Source: Parvularcula mediterranea (lineage in GTDB: Bacteria; Pseudomonadota; Alphaproteobacteria; Caulobacterales; Parvularculaceae). From it: a stretch of 64,000 nucleotides of DNA. Below the pieces are notes generated by a model, which worked only from the letters and a program-made list of their open reading frames with translations, did no database searches and was not told the origin of the DNA. Position 1 is the first letter of the stretch. Every line of letters starts with the position of its first letter. Below, piece after piece: positions 58,249 through 64,000 of the stretch. The translations under genes were made by a program, and so were the position numbers. Location of the stretch: contig NZ_JABFCX010000003.1 in the NCBI RefSeq assembly GCF_013085255.1, positions 877,288 through 941,287 on the forward strand, in the 5' to 3' direction.

Positions 58249-60453
58249 ATGGACCTCAGGGCAATCATTCTCAGCGTTCTCGCGCTGGCCGGCACCGCTG
58301 CTGCGGCTCCGCCGCCATCCCTCAAGCCGGAGCCTCCGGCCTCGCCTTACATCTCGCGGGTTGAGGCGAATGTCCTCCGCGATGTCTTCGAGAGCCTCGA
58401 TGACCGCCGCTACGAGGATGCGCGGACCAGCCGCGGCGCGCTCAATGACCCCCTCGCCCGCAAGATCGCCGAATGGGCGCTTCTCTCCTCCAACGCCAAG
58501 GAGCAGTCCCTCGAAGCCTACGACATCTTCCTCGACCAGAACGAAGGCTGGCCCAACCCGATCACGCTTCAAAGAAAAGCCGAGGCGCTGATCGACAATG
58601 ACACGCCTGCCGAAGCGGTGGTCGCGTTCTTCGACACACGCGATCCAGTGTCCGGCTTCGGCAAGCTCCAGCTCGGCCGGGCGCTCATCGACCTTGGCAG
58701 TGTGGAGGTCGGCAAGACCTTCATCCGCAAGGCTTGGGTCGAGCATAACTTCACCAAGGAAGACAGCCGGGAGATCCTCAATTTCTACGGCCGCTACCTG
58801 ACCCGCGACGACCATTTCGCGAAGGCTGACCGTGCGCTCTTCAACCGCTCCACAGGCGGCGTCGAAGACGTGCAGGGCCTCCTGACCAAGAAGCGCGCCG
58901 CGGAAATCGCCGTCAGGTCGGACCTCATCCGTGGACGGAGCCGCGGCCTTGTCGAGTTCGAGCGCCTGCCACGCGACAGCCGCCGCGACCCTGGCGTCCT
59001 TCACGCGATGGTCCGCTACCTCCGACGTTCGGATAAAGAGGCTGAAGCCATTCAGATGGCAGGCTTCGCGCCTCTCAATCCGGCGAAGCTCCGCGACGCC
59101 GACGCGTGGTTCTATGAGCGCAAGCTGCTTGCGCGCTGGGCTCTGCGCGAAGGGCGGTTTGACGATGCCTACCGCCTCTCGGCCTATTCAGGCCTTCAGG
59201 AAGGCGCGGACTTTGCCGAAGCGGAGTTCATGGCCGGTTGGGTGGCGCTCAGGTTCCTCGGCGATCCGGGAAGGGCACGCGCGCACTTCGATTTCCTAAC
59301 CTCAGGCGTGACATCGCCGATCAGCCTCGCGCGCGGCAATTACTGGCTTGGCCGCGCCTATGACGCGATGGGCGATGACCTCCGCGCGAAGGCTCACTAC
59401 CTCGTCGCATCAGACTATCCGTACACGTTCTACGGCCAGATGGCGATCGAGACGCTGGGCCGTTCAGCGCCCCTCTTTGCGTTCCCCAAAGCCGAGCCCG
59501 TGAATGATGTCGACCGCGCGACCCTCTCCCAGCGCGACCTAGCACGGGCGCTCCACATTCTCGACTATATCGACCAGGACATCACGTTCCGCCGCTTCGC
59601 GCTTGCCCTTGATGGCCAGCTGACGACAGCCGGAGAGCTCAAAGCCTTTGCCGAAATCGCCCGCGACGCCCATGAGTTTGACCTCATCGTTCGTGCAGGG
59701 AAGGTGAACCGCCGCACTGGCGCGATGGTGCCCGAGATCATCTACCCGCTGGTCCCAATCCCCGCGATTGCCAAGGAATTCGCTGAAGAACCTCTCATCC
59801 TCGGGCTCAGCCGTCAGGAGTCAGAGTTCAAGGTCAATGCCTACTCACGCGCCCGCGCCAAGGGCATGATGCAGCTTCTCGATTCGACGGCCAGGATCAC
59901 GGCGAGGAAGGAGAAGATCCCCTTCTACGCCGACAAGCTCCTGACGGATGCGGACTATAATTTCACCCTTGGTGCAGCCCATCTCAGCCACCTGCTCGAG
60001 CGCTTTGGCGGCAGCTACATCATGGTCCTTGCTGGCTACAATGCCGGGCCGCACAGGGTTGATCGCTGGGTCGAAGAGTATGGCGATCCGCGAGATCCCT
60101 CCGTGGACCCCATCGACTGGATCGAGCTGATCCCCTTCTCTGAGACCCGCAATTACGTCATGCGCGTCCTCGAAAACACGCAAGTCTACCGTTCTCGTCT
60201 GAGCGAGCTGCCCTTGGGCCTTCAGCTTACAGAAGATATCACGCGCGGCTCGGCATCGACCATTGCACAGATCGGCCAGCCGCTGTCCGTACCGAAACTC
60301 TTCACGGCAGCGGACACAGCACCCGAGCCCATCCTCACCCATGAGACGTTCCCCGAGGAACCCGCAGCGCTCGTCCGCGCGGCAGGCCTGCCGGCAGGCG
60401 GGCTTACGCCGCTTTCTCCCAACGGCCGTCCGGTCCCTGTTTCCAATAGGTGA
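58249..60453 (+). CDS. Soluble lytic murein transglycosylase (Slt type)
   Basis: This 734-residue protein has a signal peptide (MDLRAIILSVLALAGTAAAA). A long alpha-superhelical U-domain (about 40-500) is followed by an SLT catalytic domain (about 510-640) with the catalytic Glu in LGLSRQESEFKVNAYS, AKGMMQLLDSTARI and VLAGYNAGPHRVDRW. It cleaves peptidoglycan to anhydro-muropeptides in the periplasm; the AmpG-like permease at 29813 could import such products. The C-terminal 60 residues are low-complexity and overlap holC antisense by 50 nt. Confidence 0.94.
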   Translation: MDLRAIILSVLALAGTAAAAPPPSLKPEPPASPYISRVEANVLRDVFESLDDRRYEDARTSRGALNDPLARKIAEWALLSSNAKEQSLEAYDIFLDQNEGWPNPITLQRKAEALIDNDTPAEAVVAFFDTRDPVSGFGKLQLGRALIDLGSVEVGKTFIRKAWVEHNFTKEDSREILNFYGRYLTRDDHFAKADRALFNRSTGGVEDVQGLLTKKRAAEIAVRSDLIRGRSRGLVEFERLPRDSRRDPGVLHAMVRYLRRSDKEAEAIQMAGFAPLNPAKLRDADAWFYERKLLARWALREGRFDDAYRLSAYSGLQEGADFAEAEFMAGWVALRFLGDPGRARAHFDFLTSGVTSPISLARGNYWLGRAYDAMGDDLRAKAHYLVASDYPYTFYGQMAIETLGRSAPLFAFPKAEPVNDVDRATLSQRDLARALHILDYIDQDITFRRFALALDGQLTTAGELKAFAEIARDAHEFDLIVRAGKVNRRTGAMVPEIIYPLVPIPAIAKEFAEEPLILGLSRQESEFKVNAYSRARAKGMMQLLDSTARITARKEKIPFYADKLLTDADYNFTLGAAHLSHLLERFGGSYIMVLAGYNAGPHRVDRWVEEYGDPRDPSVDPIDWIELIPFSETRNYVMRVLENTQVYRSRLSELPLGLQLTEDITRGSASTIAQIGQPLSVPKLFTAADTAPEPILTHETFPEEPAALVRAAGLPAGGLTPLSPNGRPVPVSNR

Positions 60454-60838
60454 CGGCGAAGCCTTCGTCCTTGTAGCTCTTCCAGGCGTCACGGGCCCGG
60501 GGAGCTTCGTCATGGCCGAAGAGCAGCACGCAGCGCTCAAAGCGCTTCATCTCCGCCGCTGACATCTCCGAACCGGGCGCAAGGAAGAGGGCCTCCGCGC
60601 CGTTCTCGGCCTCATCGCCCAAGGTCAGGAGCACAGGCTCCGCCGCGCCGCTCGTTCCATGGGGCAGGAAGCTCTCATCGCGATAGGTCCAGAGCGCCTC
60701 GTCCATGGCGTCGAGCGCCTCGCGGTCTGGCAGTTTCACCAGCGCCTTCCACCCGCGCTTCAGCGTCTTCTCGAGAAGGCTCGGCAGCACTCCCGTCGGG
60801 CTCGAGCTTTCAAGGTGGTAAAAGAAAACCTCGGTCAT
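60404..60838 (-). CDS. holC: DNA polymerase III chi subunit
   Basis: HolC links the clamp-loader to SSB. The 144-residue protein starts MTEVFFYHLESSSPTGVLPS. It has the LLEKTLKRGWKALVKLPDRE block (about 22-41), the ALWTYRDESFLPHGT motif (about 49-63) and PVLLTLG, all typical of chi. The late YWKQGPDGRWEKAA end is conserved. Convergent with the transglycosylase gene and divergent from the ELM1 gene by 96 nt. Confidence 0.93.
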   Translation of the reverse strand: MTEVFFYHLESSSPTGVLPSLLEKTLKRGWKALVKLPDREALDAMDEALWTYRDESFLPHGTSGAAEPVLLTLGDEAENGAEALFLAPGSEMSAAEMKRFERCVLLFGHDEAPRARDAWKSYKDEGFAVTYWKQGPDGRWEKAA

Positions 60839-60934
60839 GGTGAATCCGGGTTAGAGTTAACGGTCTCGCTTCTTTTTCCTTCTATCAGAAGGGTTCGTCG
60901 CCGAAAGAGAAAGCCGGCGGCGCGAGGAGGACCC

Positions 60935-62008
60935 ATGGCGGACATGCAACGCTTGCGCAAAGGATCAACGCTTCAGCAGAAGCAGCGTGCGAGGCGGATG
61001 TCTGTGACCGAGATGCGAAGAATCGTCATCTGGGCCGTCAGCGACGGCAGGGCCGGCATGGAAAACCAGGTTCTGGGCATCGCAGAAGCGATCCAGCGCA
61101 GGATCCCCGCCTCCATCGTCACCAAGCGGATCGAAGTTGACAGCGGTATCGAGAAGCTGCCGCGTTTCCTCTGGGGCAACCCGTTCGACCGCCTGACCGA
61201 CGATTCGGACAAGCTCACCCCGCCCTGGCCGGACGTCTTCATCGGCTGTGGCCGCCGGACTGTCCCTTACGCCAAGGCGCTCAAGCAATTCTGCTTCACC
61301 GTTCAGACCCAAGACCCCCGCTCGAAGGCCGAAAACTTCGGCCTCGTGGTGCCGCCGGTTCATGACCGCCTCAAGGGTCAGGGCATCGTGCCGATCCAGG
61401 GCTCGCCGAACCGCCTCTCGAAAGAGCGGCTGAAGCTCGAAGCCCAGCTCCTCAACATGTCCCTGCCGCGAGACATCCAGTTCAGGACGCCTTACGCCGC
61501 CGCCCTCATCGGCGGGCCGAGCAAGGATTACCGCTGGAACAAGCAGGCCGAGGACGGGATCATCTCCGACATCGCCGGTGCAATCCAGGCCGGCTACTTC
61601 GTCCTCGCGACCCTGTCGCGCCGGACGCCCAAGGCCTTCGCCGAGCGCCTGCGCTATGCCTTCAAGCCTTCCAAGATGTGGCTCTGGGATGGCGAACCGG
61701 TGGGCCCGATCGACAATCCCTATTTCGGCATGCTCGGCCTCGCCGAACGCGTCCTCGTCACCGAGGAAAGCGCCAACATGATCACCGAGGCCGCCTTCAC
61801 GGGTAAACCGGTCCATCTGATGGAGCTGCCGGGCGGCGGCGGGAAGTGGAAGCGCTTCCATGAGGGCCTCACCCAACGCGGTGTCATCAGGCCCGGAGCA
61901 GGTTTCACCGATGAGTGGAACTACGCCCCACTGCGCGAAACCGACAGGGTTGCAGACGAGATCATTAAGAGGCTTACTCTCCGGGGCGTCGTCGCTCCCG
62001 GAGCGTAA
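60935..62008 (+). CDS. ELM1 (mitochondrial fission-like)/GT-B fold family protein
   Basis: The protein has 357 residues from the ATG at 60935, which follows GAGGAGG. After a basic N-terminus, VIWAVSDGRAGMENQVLGIA (about 31-50), PDVFIGCGRRTVPYAKAL, FTVQTQDPR and FGLVVPPVHD mark the ELM1/DUF1022 family, related to GT-B glycosyltransferases. ALIGGPSKDYRWN and the late VTEESANMITEAAFTGKPVH complete it. In some alphaproteobacteria it is linked to surface polysaccharide or division; no more is known here. Confidence 0.85.
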   Translation: MADMQRLRKGSTLQQKQRARRMSVTEMRRIVIWAVSDGRAGMENQVLGIAEAIQRRIPASIVTKRIEVDSGIEKLPRFLWGNPFDRLTDDSDKLTPPWPDVFIGCGRRTVPYAKALKQFCFTVQTQDPRSKAENFGLVVPPVHDRLKGQGIVPIQGSPNRLSKERLKLEAQLLNMSLPRDIQFRTPYAAALIGGPSKDYRWNKQAEDGIISDIAGAIQAGYFVLATLSRRTPKAFAERLRYAFKPSKMWLWDGEPVGPIDNPYFGMLGLAERVLVTEESANMITEAAFTGKPVHLMELPGGGGKWKRFHEGLTQRGVIRPGAGFTDEWNYAPLRETDRVADEIIKRLTLRGVVAPGA

Positions 62009-62179
62009 ACCCCTACGCATTGCGCGATTTTATTCCAAAATGTTGCGGAAAAAGCTCATTTTAGCGAAATCTGTTCGCTGATGCGAAAATCGCGCGCGAT
62101 TCACATCATGTCATTCTTGTGAAGTTCCGAACCCCATGATTAACCTTGGAGGCTCTTAGGCGTCCAACGGAGAATTTTC
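62009..62179 (+). promoter_or_regulatory. Leader of the TonB-dependent receptor with a spaced inverted repeat
   Basis: GCGCGATTTT (62022-62031) is repeated inverted as AAAATCGCGC (62086-62095), with an AT-rich centre. A 14-bp self-palindrome-like stretch AATCGCGCGCGATT overlaps the right arm. The region presumably contains the promoter of the receptor gene. No Fur box was recognised. Confidence 0.4.
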
Positions 62180-64000
62180 ATGAGGACCGAACTCAAGCTC
62201 TCGTTGCTTGCAGCCACCGCGCTCGCAAGCACACTCCCTGCCCACGCGCAGGAAGCCCCGGTAAGCGACAGTGACGTGATCACGGTCACCGGCTCGCGCA
62301 TTGCCCGCGACCCCAACCTGATCTCGTCAACTCCGGTCCAGTCCCTCCAGGCTGAAGACATCCAGCTGTCGGGTGAGATCAACCTCGCCGACATCGTCAA
62401 CGACATCCCGGCCCTCGTGTCCTCGCTGACCGGCGAGAACTCGGCGACCGGTGCAAACCAGCTGAACCTTCGCGGTCTCGGCGGTGAGCGGACCCTGACC
62501 CTCGTCAACGGCCGTCGTCACGTCGCCAGCTTCCGCGGCACCCAGGCCGTCGACGTCGGCTCGATCCCGCGCGCGCTCGTTGAAAGCGTTGAAGTCACCA
62601 CCGGTGGCGCCTCGGCTATCTACGGTGCGGACGCTGTCACGGGTGTTGTGAACTTCATCCTCAAAGACGACTTCGAAGGCTTCCAGCTCGATGTTCGCGG
62701 CGGCATCTCCGGCGAAGGCGACGCTGGCAACTTCGTTGTCGACGCCATCTACGGCAAGAACTTCGCTGACGGTCGCGGCAACGCTGTCCTGACCCTCACC
62801 TATGAAGACGACGAGCAGATCACTCAGGCCGACCGTGACTGGTCGCGCGGCACGGGCATCGCGACGACCACGTCGAACCCGCTCCGCCGCATCCAGCCGG
62901 GTGATTTCTCTGGCGACCTGCCGAACTTTGGCAGCCTCGGCATCGGTGACCTGATTCCGACCGACAATGCCGGCCTCACGCTTTCCGCAGACGAGCAGGC
63001 GCTCGTTGCTCGCGCTCAGGGCGCGTCATCGCGGACTGTCCTCGAAGACCCGCGCTTCTGGCTCACCTCGCAAGAGGGCTCGATCGCTCCGACCTTCGGC
63101 GGCCGCAGCGTCACTTACGTGGACATCAACGGTAACGGCATCGCCGACTGTCAGGAGTCGCGTGCTGGCCAAACTGGCTTCCTCGCAGGCTGCTGGTTCG
63201 TCGATGGTGCAGGCCAGGTTCAGGTCTTCCAGGACGGGCTGATCGCAACCGGTGGCCTCACCGGTGCTGGCGGTAACGGTGGTCGCCTCTCGACCGACCG
63301 TGACACGCTCTTCCCGGAGACGGATCGCTTCGTCGCCAACTTCAACACGACGTACGACGTCACGGACAACTTTCGTCTCTTCTACGAGAGCAAGTACGTC
63401 CTGTCGGAATCCTCGACCTTCGCGGAAATCGACACGTTCTACGACACGCTGTTCATTCCTTCGGACAACCCGTTCATTCCGACGGCGCTCGACCCTGTCG
63501 TTGACGTCACCGGCGGTCTTCTCCTGACCCAGGACCCTGTCGGCTTCTCGGACGACAATCCGACGGTCAACGAGCGCGAGACCATCCGTCTCGTCGGTGG
63601 TTTCCAGTGGGACTACGCTGACAACCACTCGCTCGAATTCTCGGCGAACTGGGGCCAGTTCAAGAACACCCAGGAAACGACCGGTCTTTACCTCGACCGC
63701 GTTTTCGCAGCGATCGATGCTGTTGAAGACACCAATGGTGAGATCGTCTGTCGTTCGGACCTCGACCCGAACGCGTTCTACGAGATCGACTACTTCACCG
63801 CGGGTAACGGTTACGCGAACGGAGGCTTCGCTTCGAACCGCTACTACTCGTTCACCCCGGGCGATGGTCAGTGCCAGCCGTTCAACCCGTTCGGCGCCTA
63901 CGCTGCTAGCGACGCGGCTCGTAACTTCATCACCTCGCAACTCGAGAACGAGCTGACCCTGACCCAAACGGTGATCGACATCATCGCGACCGGTCTTCTC
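62180..64000 (+). CDS. TonB-dependent outer-membrane receptor (5' part, runs off the window)
   Basis: The open frame runs from the ATG at 62180 to the window end without a stop (607 codons visible). The signal peptide (MRTELKLSLLAATALASTLPAHA) is followed by the TonB-box-like DVITVTGSRIARDP and the plug domain: QLNLRGLGGERTLTLVNGRR, SIPRALVESVEVTTGGASAI and YGADAVTGVVNFILK. Beta-barrel strands follow, with long Asp/Asn-rich loops. This VTGSRI subgroup is abundant in sphingomonads and marine alphaproteobacteria and often imports glycans or peptides. Substrate unknown. The GGAG ribosome site precedes the ATG. Confidence 0.94.
   Translation, partial: MRTELKLSLLAATALASTLPAHAQEAPVSDSDVITVTGSRIARDPNLISSTPVQSLQAEDIQLSGEINLADIVNDIPALVSSLTGENSATGANQLNLRGLGGERTLTLVNGRRHVASFRGTQAVDVGSIPRALVESVEVTTGGASAIYGADAVTGVVNFILKDDFEGFQLDVRGGISGEGDAGNFVVDAIYGKNFADGRGNAVLTLTYEDDEQITQADRDWSRGTGIATTTSNPLRRIQPGDFSGDLPNFGSLGIGDLIPTDNAGLTLSADEQALVARAQGASSRTVLEDPRFWLTSQEGSIAPTFGGRSVTYVDINGNGIADCQESRAGQTGFLAGCWFVDGAGQVQVFQDGLIATGGLTGAGGNGGRLSTDRDTLFPETDRFVANFNTTYDVTDNFRLFYESKYVLSESSTFAEIDTFYDTLFIPSDNPFIPTALDPVVDVTGGLLLTQDPVGFSDDNPTVNERETIRLVGGFQWDYADNHSLEFSANWGQFKNTQETTGLYLDRVFAAIDAVEDTNGEIVCRSDLDPNAFYEIDYFTAGNGYANGGFASNRYYSFTPGDGQCQPFNPFGAYAASDAARNFITSQLENELTLTQTVIDIIATGLL

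Overview
The window is GC-rich, densely packed bacterial chromosome with short intergenic gaps and many ATGA or TGATG start/stop overlaps. It looks alphaproteobacterial. Supporting features are a PhyR-type sigma-like/receiver protein with an HWE-type kinase, GGAAC-N16/17-NGTT promoter-like sites, the hisB-hisH-hisA-hisF-hisE order, DUF6468-like and FliL flagellar genes, gene-transfer-agent style head-spike genes and VPLPA-CTERM proteins. The long TonB-dependent receptor at the right edge and the GTA-type genes would suit a marine, Parvularcula- or Hyphomonas-like lineage, but that placement is only a guess. No plasmid or phage backbone, insertion sequence or CRISPR array is visible.

Left part (1-12.7 kb): the end of nuoI runs into queE, followed by a GPP34 protein, uvrB, a DUF1328 peptide and dps. 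Next comes a stress-regulation block on the minus strand: an ECF sigma factor with a small soluble anti-sigma candidate, an entericidin-like lipoprotein (+), an HWE histidine kinase with a small ribbon-helix-helix-like protein, phyR, a stand-alone sigma-like protein and a Crp/Fnr regulator. GGAAC-type promoters precede phyR, the Crp gene and the entericidin gene. An EF-hand protein/OmpR regulator/EnvZ-like kinase operon follows, and then a tRNA-Met.

12.8-29.8 kb: a DUF4287 protein, a hemolysin III homologue, a divergent prephenate-dehydratase-like protein with a C-terminal membrane anchor, a lipoprotein, and hslV-DUF2809-hslU. These are followed by DUF2141, DUF952 and SDR proteins, a NarL-type two-component pair, two VPLPA-CTERM secreted proteins flanking the histidine operon, and a PfkB sugar/adenosine kinase.

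29.8-43.2 kb: an AmpG-like permease and an AI-2E family permease, a WecG/TagA glycosyltransferase behind oxyR, and divergent ahpC and ahpD with an OxyR-like operator and a long hairpin. A split flagellar cluster follows (fliL-DUF6468-small protein facing fliF-fliN-fliP-fliG), then an orphan head-spike module and a lower-GC RelA/SpoT-domain gene.

43.2-64 kb: thiC with an exported metallo-beta-lactamase-fold protein behind a TPP riboswitch, a hybrid histidine kinase, purA, an RDD protein, an M28 peptidase, DMT and PhzF proteins, a TerB/DnaJ protein, a succinate-semialdehyde dehydrogenase, a cupin, palindromic repeats, smpB, dapA, a lytic transglycosylase, holC, an ELM1-family protein, and the start of a TonB-dependent receptor cut by the window edge.

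The most unusual parts are the non-canonical stress-response block (no NepR-like gene seen, plus an extra sigma-like protein), the head-spike module away from any other virion gene, the degenerate prephenate-dehydratase-like membrane protein, and the RelA/SpoT-domain gene. All calls come from reading the sequence; no database search was possible.
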